40,429 nucleotides of DNA from assembly GCA_028820495.1 (NCBI GenBank), contig JAPPIX010000302.1, positions 1 through 40,429 of the forward strand, read 5' to 3'. The DNA is from Gammaproteobacteria bacterium (GTDB lineage: Bacteria; Pseudomonadota; Gammaproteobacteria; Pseudomonadales; Azotimanducaceae). The notes beneath the pieces are model-generated. The model saw only the letters and a list, made by a program, of their open reading frames with translations. It ran no database searches and had not been told where the DNA came from. The position numbers were made by a program, and so were the translations under genes. Shown here piece after piece: positions 6,782 to 15,548 of the stretch (positions are counted from its first letter, which is position 1; each line of letters begins with the position of its first letter).

Positions 6782-8077
6782 CTAGAAATCCAATTCGATT
6801 TTGTCTGCGGTGGTCAATTCGCCAGGGCCCAAGGCAGCGTTCTTGGCCTGCTTGAACGCTTCGAGATCGCCAATGACCATTTGCCAGATGAACAGGAGTT
6901 CGCGCCCATCCATGGTGAAGGTGTAGGGGCTGAAGCCCAACGGAACAGCGGAGAAGGGCTGCTCGCCTGGCCGGTGCAGATGGGCCTCGGCGAAGGCTTG
7001 GTATTCGGCCAGCCGGTCCACGGAGATGCTGTCGAAGAAGGAGACCGTGGGCCGGTTGCCAAGCTTCAGGCGCTTGCGCATCCAGGCGGGAAACAGGCCG
7101 CCGGTCCAGCGGGCGTTGGTTTCGATGATGCGGAGGTCGTCGCCATTCGTGAAATAGTCGATGCCGCAATTGAGGCCTTGAGGGGCGCTGTAGCCGAGGC
7201 TTCGCACATAGGCGCCGACGTTCAGCAGGGCCTGGCGGTGGCGGGCGGACAGGGGCAGGTCGTCGCGCAGGTAGTTGCCCACCCACAGGCCATCGGCGAA
7301 CAGGATGCGGCGCACGTTGGTGATCTCGATGTTCGAATCGCTGACGGTGAGGTCCACTGTCATTTCGGTCCACTCATCGGTGTTCAGCCGTTCCTGCAGC
7401 ACCACTTCGGTGCCTGCGTCGAAAAGGTTCAGGTAGCTTTCGCATTCCGCCACGCTCTGCACCGGCGTGACGTTGCGGGCGCCAGCCAAACCCTTGATCT
7501 TCAGCATCAATTGGCGATTGTGGCGGGTGAAAAAGGCGTTTGCTTCGGGGCCGCCTAAGTCGCCCTTGGTGGTCAACAAGGTCTCCGGCGTGGGAATGCC
7601 ATAGGCGGGCGCATCCTGTGCTAGGCGCATCTTGGAGTTCACCGCCTGGCTGATCAACCAGTGTTGATCGCTTTGGTGCACCGCCTTGTTGCTGCCACTG
7701 ATCATGTAGAGCCCGGCCAGCGCACCAAGGGTGCGGTCAGCGGCGGCCCTGGGGTAAAACGACTCGTGGGGGTAGAAGTGACAGTGCTCCAGCGGCACGA
7801 CGGGACCACAGATGTTGCGGTAAAGCCCGTTGAAGGTGTCGAGCAGGCCGCGCCAACGAGGTTCGAGGAAGGTGTCGAACAGCGCCACATGGTCGGCGGG
7901 CTTGCCCATGAACATCAGGGCCACCTGCAGCAGTGAGGTCAGGTCGCGATTCTCCCAATGCTCGGCCTGTTGCTTCTCGTTGAATTGATCGCGCTCGAAG
8001 AACAGTTCGCAATCGTCACCGCACATGGCAAAAAACACGGGCCGCTCTTGGCCCGGCGCGAACGGGGCTGCATCCAT
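6782..8077 (-). CDS. ATP-grasp domain protein, substrate unknown
   Basis: Protein of 431 aa with a C-terminal ATP-grasp domain. ATP-binding strands are suggested by 'RQLMLKIKGLAGARNV' and 'TEVVLQERLNTDEWTEMTVDL'. The metal/ATP loop is 'CGIDYFTNGDDLRIIETNARWTGG', with E and N of 'IETNAR' at about 319-321. Such enzymes join a carboxylate to an amine or thiol through an acyl phosphate (peptide-like ligases, biotin carboxylase, D-Ala ligase). The N-terminal 150 residues are not recognised and may bind the substrate. I chose ATG 8077 because the 40 extra residues upstream run into the divergent promoter region and look non-coding. No other biosynthetic genes adjoin it except a divergent glyoxalase-like gene, so the product is open. 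Confidence 0.72.
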   Translation of the reverse strand: MDAAPFAPGQERPVFFAMCGDDCELFFERDQFNEKQQAEHWENRDLTSLLQVALMFMGKPADHVALFDTFLEPRWRGLLDTFNGLYRNICGPVVPLEHCHFYPHESFYPRAAADRTLGALAGLYMISGSNKAVHQSDQHWLISQAVNSKMRLAQDAPAYGIPTPETLLTTKGDLGGPEANAFFTRHNRQLMLKIKGLAGARNVTPVQSVAECESYLNLFDAGTEVVLQERLNTDEWTEMTVDLTVSDSNIEITNVRRILFADGLWVGNYLRDDLPLSARHRQALLNVGAYVRSLGYSAPQGLNCGIDYFTNGDDLRIIETNARWTGGLFPAWMRKRLKLGNRPTVSFFDSISVDRLAEYQAFAEAHLHRPGEQPFSAVPLGFSPYTFTMDGRELLFIWQMVIGDLEAFKQAKNAALGPGELTTADKIELDF

Positions 8078-8168
8078 GGAAGGCCTTGGGAAGGTTGGCT
8101 TACCACCATTGTGCCCGCGCCTTGGATGAATTGCAGTACACTGCGAAGTTGCCACCGAGGAGCCACCC
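8078..8168. promoter_or_regulatory. Divergent promoter region
   Basis: This 91-bp gap separates the starts of the ATP-grasp gene (-) and the hydroxyacylglutathione-hydrolase-like gene (+). It must hold promoters for both. On the plus strand TACACT (8137-8142) is a possible -10 box; on the minus strand CACAAT (8116-8111) is another. Neither has a convincing -35 box. Confidence 0.3.
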
Positions 8169-8963
8169 ATGCTTGTTGAACAGATCTGGACCGGCAACGC
8201 CTACCGCAATTTCAACTACCTCATCGCCTGCCCGGAGACCGGCGAGGCCTTGGCGGTGGATCCGTTGGACCACGAAAAGTGCTTGGCGTCGGCCAAGGCC
8301 AAGGGCTGGGAAATCACTTGGATTCTCAACACCCACGAGCACTTCGACCATACTGGCGGCAATGGCGCCGTACACCGGGCAACGGGAGCGGGCATCATGG
8401 CCCACGCCAATGCCGGCGACGCCATCGAGGGCATGGACCGGGGCTTGAGCGCGGGCGACGTGGTGCAGGTGGGCAAGACCGTCGAGCTGTTGGCGCTCGA
8501 CACGCCCGGCCACACCATGAGCCACATCTGCCTGCTGTCGCAAACCGACCAGCCTGCGCTGTTTTGCGGCGACACGCTATTCAACGCCGGAGCCGGCAAC
8601 TGCCACAACGGCGGCCATCCCAACGAGCTCTACGACACCTTTGCCGCCCAGCTCGATCGCCTGCCGGACGACACCCTGATCTACCCCGGCCACGACTACA
8701 TCACCAACAACCTGGCCTTCACCTTGGACCGGGAGCCGGACAATGGAGCCGCGGCCAGCTTGCTCGCCGCCCTCGAGGAGAGCCACGACCCCGACGCCGC
8801 CATGGTCACGACGCTCGCCCAAGAGAAGGAGTTCAACACTTTTTTCCGCCTCACCAGCCCCTCGGTGATCCAGCGGCTGCGGGAGGCCTTTCCGGAGCTT
8901 GGTGAGTCGCCGTCGCCGAGGGAGGTGTTCCTGAAGCTGCGCGAGTTGCGCAATAGCTGGTAA
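8169..8963 (+). CDS. gloB: Hydroxyacylglutathione hydrolase (glyoxalase II)-like metallo-beta-lactamase
   Basis: Metallo-beta-lactamase-fold hydrolase of 264 aa. The binuclear metal ligands are H56, H58, D60 and H61 in 'NTHEHFDHTGG', H115 in 'DTPGHTMSHI', D135 in 'FCGDTLFNAGAGNC' and H175 in 'YPGHDYITNNL'. The 'GDTLFNAGAGNC' and 'LIYPGHDY' blocks and the C-terminal alpha-helical region are specific to glyoxalase II. The enzyme hydrolyses S-D-lactoylglutathione to D-lactate and glutathione in methylglyoxal detoxification. GAGGAG upstream supports the ATG. The TPR-sulfotransferase gene starts 4 nt after the stop, so they are likely co-transcribed. It could also act on other glutathione or thiol esters. 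Confidence 0.9.
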   Translation: MLVEQIWTGNAYRNFNYLIACPETGEALAVDPLDHEKCLASAKAKGWEITWILNTHEHFDHTGGNGAVHRATGAGIMAHANAGDAIEGMDRGLSAGDVVQVGKTVELLALDTPGHTMSHICLLSQTDQPALFCGDTLFNAGAGNCHNGGHPNELYDTFAAQLDRLPDDTLIYPGHDYITNNLAFTLDREPDNGAAASLLAALEESHDPDAAMVTTLAQEKEFNTFFRLTSPSVIQRLREAFPELGESPSPREVFLKLRELRNSW

Positions 8964-8967
8964 GCCC

Positions 8968-10962
8968 GTGCCGTTCGGCGACCTCGATGCCGCGCTCGCC
9001 AACGCCCGCAAGCTGCTAGAGGAGCGGGCCTACCCGGCGGCGCTGGCCCAAGCCCAGGAGATCCGCAAGCAGTTTCCCCAGGAAGGCCGCGCCGCCTTCA
9101 TCGGCGCCGTGGCCAAGAATCGTTTGGGTGAACACAAGGGCGCACTGAAGGATCTGCGCCGGTTGGCGAAAGGGGTTTCCAAGGCGACCCATAGCGCGGC
9201 GCCGATTCATCACGAATTGGGCTTGGCCCTGCGGGGCAACGGCGAGCTGGTTGAGGCCACCTCGGCCTTCAAGCGGGCGGTGAAGGCAAACCCAAAGCTG
9301 GCCCCGGCTTGGCAGGCCCTCGGCGAACTGCTCGCTGATCGTGGCGACGATGAGGCGGCGGATGCGGCCTTTCGCCAGCAAATGGCCGCATCCGGCCAGC
9401 ATCCTGGGCTGCGCCAGGCCGTGCGCTTGGTAGCCGAGGGCAAGCTGGGCATGGCCGAAGGCATCCTGCGCGACTACCTGCATCGCTGGCCAACCGACGT
9501 CAACGCCATTCGGCTGCTGGCGGACATCGCGCTGCAGCTTGAAGCCTTCGACGATGCGGTGGCACTGCTGCGCCGCTGCGTGGAACTGGCTCCGGCCTAC
9601 ACCCAAGCCCGCAACAACTACGCCAACGCGCTGAGCAAGACCGGCAACTTCGAGGCGGCGTTGCAGGAAATCGAGGCCTTGGAGCAGCTTGAGCCGCGCA
9701 ATCTCTCGCACCCGGTGCTGGCGGCTTCGGTGCTGGTCAACACCGGCGCATACCGGCAGGCCATCGAGCGCTATGAACGGGTGCTCAAACAGGCGCCGGG
9801 CCACGCCCGCTTGCAGATGAGCTACGGCCATGCGCTGAAGACCTTGGGCAGGCAGGCGGAGTCGATCGCCGCCTACCGGCGGGCTGTCGAGGCGGAACCG
9901 AATCTGGGCGAGGCATGGTGGAACTTGGCGAACCTGAAGACCTTGCGCTTCGATGAGCGTGACATCGCCGCCATGCGGCGGCTGGCGGCGCGGAAGGATC
10001 TCGCGCCCCGCGACGAATTTCATCTTGGCTTTGCCCTCGGCAAGGCGCTGGAGGATGCCGGCGACATCGACGGCGCCTTCGCTGCCTATGCGCGCGGCAA
10101 CGCCATCAAACGTGCCCAGAGCGGCTATGACGCGGACGAGAACAGCGCCATGTCCGAGGCGCTGGCGGCATCCTGCACCCGGCAACGGCTTGCGGCGCGC
10201 AAGGATTGGGGCCATTCCGCGCCGGACCCCATATTCATCGTTGGGTTGCCCCGTTCGGGCTCGACGCTGCTGGAGCAGATCCTGGCCAGCCATTCGCAGG
10301 TGGACGGCACCATGGAGTTACCCTACATTCCCCAAATCGTGCGTCGATTGGCGGGCCGCAGGGACCCTACCGGCCGGGCGAAGTATCCTGAGGCGCTCTG
10401 GGAGCTGACTGCGGAGCAGTGCCAGTCGCTGGGTGCGGAATTTCTGGATGCCGCCCGCATACAGCGCGGCGCCGCTCCCTTTTTCATCGACAAGCTGCCC
10501 AACAACTTTGCCCATGTAGGCCTGATCCACCTCATCTTGCCCAACGCCCGCATTATCGACGCGCGCCGTCATCCCATGGCCACCTGCTTCAGTTGCTTCA
10601 AGCAGTTGTTTGCGGCTGGCCAAGAGTTCACCTACTGCCTTGAGGACATCGGCCGCTACTACTTGGACTATGCGGCGTTGATGGCCCATTGGGACGCGTT
10701 GCTGCCGGGGCGGGTGCTGCGGGTGGACTACGAGCGGGTCGTCGAAGACCTGGAAGGGGAGGTCCGCCGGCTGCTCGACTATTGCGAACTTCCCTATGAG
10801 GCAGCCTGCTTGGCGTTTCACCGCAACAGTCGGCCCGTGCGGACCGCCAGTTCGGAGCAGGTCCGCCAGCCGATCTACCGCGATGCCATGGCGCAGTGGC
10901 AGCGCTTCGAGGCGCATTTGGAGCCGCTCAAGCAAGCGCTCGGCGAGCTGGCGGAAGGCTGA
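8968..10962 (+). CDS. TPR-repeat sulfotransferase
   Basis: Large protein (664 aa) with two halves. Residues 1-400 hold tandem tetratricopeptide repeats, e.g. 'PAWQALGELLADRGDDEAAD', 'ARNNYANALSKTGNFEAAL' and 'AWWNLANLKTLR'. Residues 415-660 form a PAPS-dependent sulfotransferase domain: the 5'-phosphosulfate loop is 'GLPRSGSTLLEQILASHS' (426-443) and the 3'-phosphate site lies around 'IIDARRHPMATCFSCFKQLF'. TPR-sulfotransferase fusions are common in proteobacteria, but their acceptors are mostly unknown. No signal peptide is seen, so it is probably cytoplasmic. It starts at GTG 8968, just after the glyoxalase stop. The gene is followed by a strongly structured inverted repeat. Confidence 0.85.
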   Translation: MPFGDLDAALANARKLLEERAYPAALAQAQEIRKQFPQEGRAAFIGAVAKNRLGEHKGALKDLRRLAKGVSKATHSAAPIHHELGLALRGNGELVEATSAFKRAVKANPKLAPAWQALGELLADRGDDEAADAAFRQQMAASGQHPGLRQAVRLVAEGKLGMAEGILRDYLHRWPTDVNAIRLLADIALQLEAFDDAVALLRRCVELAPAYTQARNNYANALSKTGNFEAALQEIEALEQLEPRNLSHPVLAASVLVNTGAYRQAIERYERVLKQAPGHARLQMSYGHALKTLGRQAESIAAYRRAVEAEPNLGEAWWNLANLKTLRFDERDIAAMRRLAARKDLAPRDEFHLGFALGKALEDAGDIDGAFAAYARGNAIKRAQSGYDADENSAMSEALAASCTRQRLAARKDWGHSAPDPIFIVGLPRSGSTLLEQILASHSQVDGTMELPYIPQIVRRLAGRRDPTGRAKYPEALWELTAEQCQSLGAEFLDAARIQRGAAPFFIDKLPNNFAHVGLIHLILPNARIIDARRHPMATCFSCFKQLFAAGQEFTYCLEDIGRYYLDYAALMAHWDALLPGRVLRVDYERVVEDLEGEVRRLLDYCELPYEAACLAFHRNSRPVRTASSEQVRQPIYRDAMAQWQRFEAHLEPLKQALGELAEG

Positions 10963-10977
10963 CGCCACTAGGCGCTC

Positions 10978-11172
10978 CCGGAGCGAGGGCATAACGAACC
11001 GAGGGTTCGCGTCCTCGCATCGTCGGGATGGGCGGGTCGTTCCCCGCGCGGCAGCGCGGCGTGAGCGCCGAGAGAGCGTTTGGCGGTCAACCAAACGACT
11101 GAATTGGTTCGGCGCCTACGCGCAATTCAAATCGAGGGCGCGAACCTGCGGTTCGTTATGCCCTCGCTCCGG
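10978..11172. repeat. 195-bp element bounded by 34-nt inverted repeats
   Basis: The arms 10978-11011 and 11139-11172 are inverted copies matching at 32 of 34 positions. Each arm contains its own small hairpin (CGAACC-GAG-GGTTCG on the left, CGAACC-TGC-GGTTCG on the right). Two further perfect hairpins lie inside: CCGCGC-GGCA-GCGCGG (11044-11059) and CGTTTGG-N7-CCAAACG (11077-11097). No ORF, transposase, clear target-site duplication or U-tract was found. It fills most of the 295-bp gap between the sulfotransferase and the TonB receptor. It could be a MITE-like or REP-composite element, or a structured RNA. Only the inverted structure is certain. Confidence 0.75.
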
Positions 11173-11257
11173 AAAATGACGCTGGCGCCGAGGTGAGTGT
11201 TGGCTTTGATCAGGATTTTGCGTAAGGTTGCGCTGCTTTATGGAGAGGAATTCAGTG

Positions 11258-13681
11258 ATGGCCCACAACAGCCCTAACCAATCGTTTGCCTTGAAGCCTG
11301 TCGTTCGGGCAATTCGTCGGCAGTCCTTGGCCTCCGCCGGGGCGATTGCCTTGGTTTCCGGCGTGGCGGCGGCGCCGATGGCCGCGGCGCAGGAGGGCTT
11401 GACCATCGAGGAGGTGATCGTCACCGCGCAGAAGCGGGACGAGAGCGCGCAGGACGTGCCCATCAGCATCGACGTCCTCAGCGAGACCCAACTGGAGGAC
11501 TTGGGCGTTACGGACCTTGAGGACTTCGCGCAGTTGCTGCCCTCGGTGAGCTACGTTGCCTTGGGGCCGGGCAGCGGCAGCATCTACATACGCGGCATTT
11601 CGGGCGGCGGCGAGAACGTGCTTGGCTCATCGCCCAACGTGGCGGTCTATCTCGACGAGCAGCCCATCACCGCGGTGGGCGGCTACCTCAATCCCCACAT
11701 TTACGACATTGCCCGAATCGAGGCCCTGGCCGGCCCGCAGGGCACTCTGTTCGGGGCCAACTCCCAGTCCGGGAGCATTCGCCTCATTACCAACAAGCCA
11801 AATCCGGTGGGTTTTGAGGCCAGCTACGCTGTTGAGGGCAGTTCCATCAAGAGCGGCGACATCGGCTACCTGTTCGAAGGCATGGTCAACATTCCCTTGA
11901 GCGACCGCGCCGCCCTGCGGCTGGTGGGCTGGCACAAGGAGGATGCCGGCTTCATCGACAACGTGCCCTACAGCCACACCTTCAGCAACGCCAACATTCG
12001 TGCCGGGCTGACCGATCCCGCCCTCATCGCCAAGGCCGCGGACATCACCGTGGACAACGCCGACGTGGTGGAGAACGACTTCAACGAGGCCACCACCACG
12101 GGTGCCCGAGCGGCCTTGGGCATCGACCTCAACGACAACTGGACGGTGACGGCCAGCGTCATGCGCCAGGAACTGGAGGCCTCCGGCGTGTGGGACCATG
12201 ATCCAGAGGAGGTGGGCGACCTTGAGGTCACCCGCTTGCTGCCGGACGAAAGAGACGACGAGTGGACTCAAGTGTCTCTGGTGGTGGAGGGTGAGATGTC
12301 GGGCTTCGAGTTGACCTACGCCGGCTCCTATCTGGACCGTAAGTCTTACGCCACGGTGGACTACTCCTTGTACACCGATTGGTACATCAGCGGCGGCTTC
12401 GTGCAGCGCTACTACTCCTGCTACGTCGCCTACTTCGGGGAATGCACCGATCCGCGAGTGAATTCCACATATGACGACAACGTCAAGCGGGACAACCACG
12501 AAATTCGCATCGCCTCGCCGCAGGACAAGCGTTTTCGGGCATTGCTAGGTCTATTTTACGAGGACGGCAAGCACGATTTCGACTGGGAGTGGCATGTGCA
12601 TGGAATCGTTGGGCTAACCGGCCCTGGCGGGACGCCGGCCGCCGTGGAGCCGCCGGACATCTACTGGACCACCGACATGGTGCGCGGTAACGAGGAAACC
12701 GCCATCTTTGGCGAAGTGGCCTTCGACCTTGCGGACAACTTCACTGTCGCGGGCAGCTTCCGTAGCTTCGATTCCGAAGTGAGCCTACGCGGCTTTTACG
12801 GCACATTTTGGTATCCGTCACCGCGATTCGGGGCGCGAACCCCCGATGAACAAAACGCCGATTTGGTCACCAAGGACAAGGACACGGTGTTCAAGGGCAA
12901 CGTTTCTTGGCACGTCACCGACGATGTCATGCTCTACGGCACCTATTCGGAAGGCTATCGACCGGGCGGACTGAACCGAGATTCGGCCACGTTGGCTGGA
13001 TGTTGCTACGCCCCGGACTTTGTGGAGAGCTGGGAAGTCGGCGTCAAGGCCTCGGCCATGGGTGGTAGGGCGCGCTACAACTTGGCCGCCTTCACCATGG
13101 ATTGGAAGGATTTCCAGCTAAGCCGACAGGATGCCTCGGTCTCGCCGCTTACACTGACCTACAACATCGGCAACGCCCGCAGCCGCGGCATTGAGGGCGA
13201 CGTGGCTTACCTGCTGACCGAGAACTGGGACGTCAGCATGGCCTTTTCGCTGATCGATGCGGAACTCAGCGAAGACTACTGGATCAACGCGGCCAACATC
13301 GGCGACGGCAACCCCGATGCGGCGAAAGGCGATGCATTGCCTCGGGTGCCGGACTTCAAGGCCAACGTATCCACCCGCTACAGTTTCCAACTGGCGGATT
13401 TCGACGGCTACGTGCAAGCCTATTGGGTGTACACCGGGTCATCTTGGAACTCCTTGGTTGATAGTGGCGCCACCGAAGAGCGTGCCCGCAAGAAGCAACA
13501 CGCCTATGACATCCTCAACGTGGCGGTGGGCATCGACGGAGGCAATTGGAGTGCCGAACTGTTCGTGCGCAACATCACCGACGAGCGGGGGGAGGTGTTC
13601 AAAAATGCCTTTTCCTACGACAGCCGCATCACCACCAACCGGCCGAGGACCATCGGACTACGCTGGCGGCAAGAGTTTTAG
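11258..13681 (+). CDS. TonB-dependent outer-membrane receptor
   Basis: Outer-membrane receptor of 807 aa. A signal peptide (1-38, ending 'APMAAAQ') is followed by a TonB-box-like 'IEEVIVTAQKRDES', the plug domain ('DVPISIDVLSETQLEDLGVTDLEDFAQLLPSV' and 'IYIRGISGGG', broken into known plug motifs), then a beta-barrel ending in the terminal aromatic strand 'RTIGLRWRQEF'. It imports a large or scarce ligand using energy from TonB-ExbBD. The 'VTAQKR...DVP' style is typical of proteobacterial receptors for sugars, steroids or other organic substrates rather than siderophores, but the ligand is unknown. ATG 11258 was chosen since GGAGAGG lies 9 nt upstream. The DUF3604 gene starts 9 nt after the stop. 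Confidence 0.92.
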   Translation: MAHNSPNQSFALKPVVRAIRRQSLASAGAIALVSGVAAAPMAAAQEGLTIEEVIVTAQKRDESAQDVPISIDVLSETQLEDLGVTDLEDFAQLLPSVSYVALGPGSGSIYIRGISGGGENVLGSSPNVAVYLDEQPITAVGGYLNPHIYDIARIEALAGPQGTLFGANSQSGSIRLITNKPNPVGFEASYAVEGSSIKSGDIGYLFEGMVNIPLSDRAALRLVGWHKEDAGFIDNVPYSHTFSNANIRAGLTDPALIAKAADITVDNADVVENDFNEATTTGARAALGIDLNDNWTVTASVMRQELEASGVWDHDPEEVGDLEVTRLLPDERDDEWTQVSLVVEGEMSGFELTYAGSYLDRKSYATVDYSLYTDWYISGGFVQRYYSCYVAYFGECTDPRVNSTYDDNVKRDNHEIRIASPQDKRFRALLGLFYEDGKHDFDWEWHVHGIVGLTGPGGTPAAVEPPDIYWTTDMVRGNEETAIFGEVAFDLADNFTVAGSFRSFDSEVSLRGFYGTFWYPSPRFGARTPDEQNADLVTKDKDTVFKGNVSWHVTDDVMLYGTYSEGYRPGGLNRDSATLAGCCYAPDFVESWEVGVKASAMGGRARYNLAAFTMDWKDFQLSRQDASVSPLTLTYNIGNARSRGIEGDVAYLLTENWDVSMAFSLIDAELSEDYWINAANIGDGNPDAAKGDALPRVPDFKANVSTRYSFQLADFDGYVQAYWVYTGSSWNSLVDSGATEERARKKQHAYDILNVAVGIDGGNWSAELFVRNITDERGEVFKNAFSYDSRITTNRPRTIGLRWRQEF

Positions 13682-13690
13682 GCCCTCCCG

Positions 13691-15529
13691 GTGGGCCGCT
13701 TATCGCAGCTCTGCGTGAGCTTAGCGCTGGTGGGCGCGTTTGGCATTGCCGGAGCCGCTGAGTATTCGGCTCCGGCTGGCCAGAACTACCCCAAGAACCT
13801 CTACTGGGGCGATACCCACCTGCACACCCGCAACTCGGCGGATGCCTATTCGCTGGGCAACATGAACCTGAGCCCGGCCGACGCCTTCCGCTACGCCCGC
13901 GGCGAGGCGCTCACCGCCCACAACGGCATGCGGGTGCAGTTGCGCCGTCCGCTGGACTTCCTAGTGGTCTCCGACCATGCCGAGTACCTGCAGGGCTTCT
14001 ACCGCTTCTTCGTGGAAGACCCCTTGGTGACCGGTACCGCGGCGGGCAAGCAGTGGCTTGAGTACCGGGAGACGGGGGACATGGTGAGCCTGTTCGGCGC
14101 CTTCGTCGCCAGCATGGAAGATCCCGAGAACCATCCGCCGTTCCCGGAGGAAACGCGGCGCCTGATCTGGCAAGACGTCGCCGAGACCGCCGACGACCAC
14201 AATCGGCCTGGCCGCTTCACCGCCTTCATTGGCTACGAGTGGACCTCCATGATCGACGGCAACAACCTGCACCGGGTGGTCATCTACAAGGATGGCGCGG
14301 AGACCGTCGGCCAGCTGCCGCCTTTTTCCGGCCAAGACAGCTTGGATCCGCGGGAGCTCTGGAAGGCGCTGGCCCGCTATGAGGCGCAGACCGGCGGCGA
14401 GGTCCTCGCCGTGCCCCACAACGGCAACCTGTCCAACGGCATGATGTTCCCATCGGAGACCGTGGACGGCGAGCCGATTGGCCCGGAGTACGCGAGCCTG
14501 CGTGCCCGTTGGGAGCCGATTTACGAAGTCACCCAGGTCAAGGGCGACGCCGAGGCGCACCCGACCCTGTCGCCCAACGATGAGTTTGCCGATTTCGAGA
14601 ACTGGGATTGGGACAACATCGGCCGCAGCGAAGCCAAGGAAGATTGGATGCTGCAGCATGAGTACGCCCGGAGTGCCCTCAAGCTAGGGTTGGGCTTTGA
14701 TGCGGAACTCGGCGTCAATCCCTTCAAAGTCGGCCTGATCGGCAGCACCGACGGCCACAACAGCTTCTCCACCCCGGAGGAGGACAATTTCTTCGGCAAG
14801 TTCCCGGAGTCCGAACCCGGCGTTCAACGCATCGAGAACATCATGGCCGGGCGCCTATGGCAGAACTGGAACATCGTTGCCTCAGGCTATGCGGCGGTCT
14901 GGGCCAGGGAGAACACCCGGGCGGCGCTGTTCGACGCCATGAAGCGGCGGGAGGTCTATGCGACCACCGGCTCCCGAATCCGAGTGCGCTTCTTTGGCGG
15001 CTGGGACTATGCGCCCGGCCTGATCCACCAACCCGCCTACCTGGACGTCGCCTACGGCAACGGCGTGCCCATGGGCGGTGATCTCGCCGAGCCGCCCGAC
15101 GGCGCCTCGCCGACGTTCATCCTGGTTGCGGCCAAGGATCCCGATGGAGCCAATCTGGACCGGACGCAGATCGTCAAGGGTTGGCTGGACGGGGAGGGCG
15201 CCTTGCACGAGAAGGTCTATAACGTGGCTTGGTCGGGCGACCGCACGGCAGATCCGGAATCCGGGAAGGTCGGCCCCGTCGGCTCAACCGTCAACCTGGC
15301 CGACGCCACCTTCGACAACAGCATCGGCGCTGCGGAATTGGCCGTGGTCTGGCGCGACCCGGACTTTGACCCGAACCAGCGGGCCTTCTACTATGCCCGC
15401 GTCATTGAAATCCCCCGCCCGCGATGGACCACCAAGGACCAAGTTTGGTTCGGCGTCGAACTGCCGGACGACCTGCCCTTGACCATCCAGGATCGCGCCT
15501 ACACCTCGCCCATCTGGTACACGCCTTAA
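13691..15529 (+). CDS. Exported DUF3604 (PHP-like) protein
   Basis: Protein of 612 aa with an N-terminal signal peptide (1-22, 'LVGAFGIAGAAE') and a DUF3604 domain. The metal-binding PHP-like motifs are visible: 'YWGDTHLHTRNSADAY' near 36, 'LDFLVVSDHAEYLQG' near 92, 'VLAVPHNGNLSNG' near 240 and 'VGLIGSTDGHNSFS' near 350. This arrangement resembles polymerase-and-histidinol-phosphatase metallohydrolases. The family's substrate is unknown. It starts at GTG 13691 with a weak ribosome-binding site and is probably coupled to the TonB receptor upstream. Its pairing with a receptor and its periplasmic address suggest processing of an imported compound, which is inference. Confidence 0.85.
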   Translation: MGRLSQLCVSLALVGAFGIAGAAEYSAPAGQNYPKNLYWGDTHLHTRNSADAYSLGNMNLSPADAFRYARGEALTAHNGMRVQLRRPLDFLVVSDHAEYLQGFYRFFVEDPLVTGTAAGKQWLEYRETGDMVSLFGAFVASMEDPENHPPFPEETRRLIWQDVAETADDHNRPGRFTAFIGYEWTSMIDGNNLHRVVIYKDGAETVGQLPPFSGQDSLDPRELWKALARYEAQTGGEVLAVPHNGNLSNGMMFPSETVDGEPIGPEYASLRARWEPIYEVTQVKGDAEAHPTLSPNDEFADFENWDWDNIGRSEAKEDWMLQHEYARSALKLGLGFDAELGVNPFKVGLIGSTDGHNSFSTPEEDNFFGKFPESEPGVQRIENIMAGRLWQNWNIVASGYAAVWARENTRAALFDAMKRREVYATTGSRIRVRFFGGWDYAPGLIHQPAYLDVAYGNGVPMGGDLAEPPDGASPTFILVAAKDPDGANLDRTQIVKGWLDGEGALHEKVYNVAWSGDRTADPESGKVGPVGSTVNLADATFDNSIGAAELAVVWRDPDFDPNQRAFYYARVIEIPRPRWTTKDQVWFGVELPDDLPLTIQDRAYTSPIWYTP

Positions 15530-15548
15530 GTCTTTGGATGAGGCACTA

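Noticed and set aside
6743-7558. 271-codon plus-strand frame opposite the ATP-grasp gene
   Set aside because: Shadow frame; the minus strand encodes the conserved ATP-grasp loop.
9016-10293. 425-codon minus-strand frame opposite the TPR-sulfotransferase
   Set aside because: Shadow of a GC-rich coding strand; the plus-strand protein has clear TPR and PAPS motifs.
10978-11172. Integron attC site or integron cassette
   Set aside because: The arms contain GTTATGC-like ends but not the GTTRRRY/RYYYAAC core in the right order, the arms pair almost perfectly (attC sites are imperfect), and no cassette or integrase is present.
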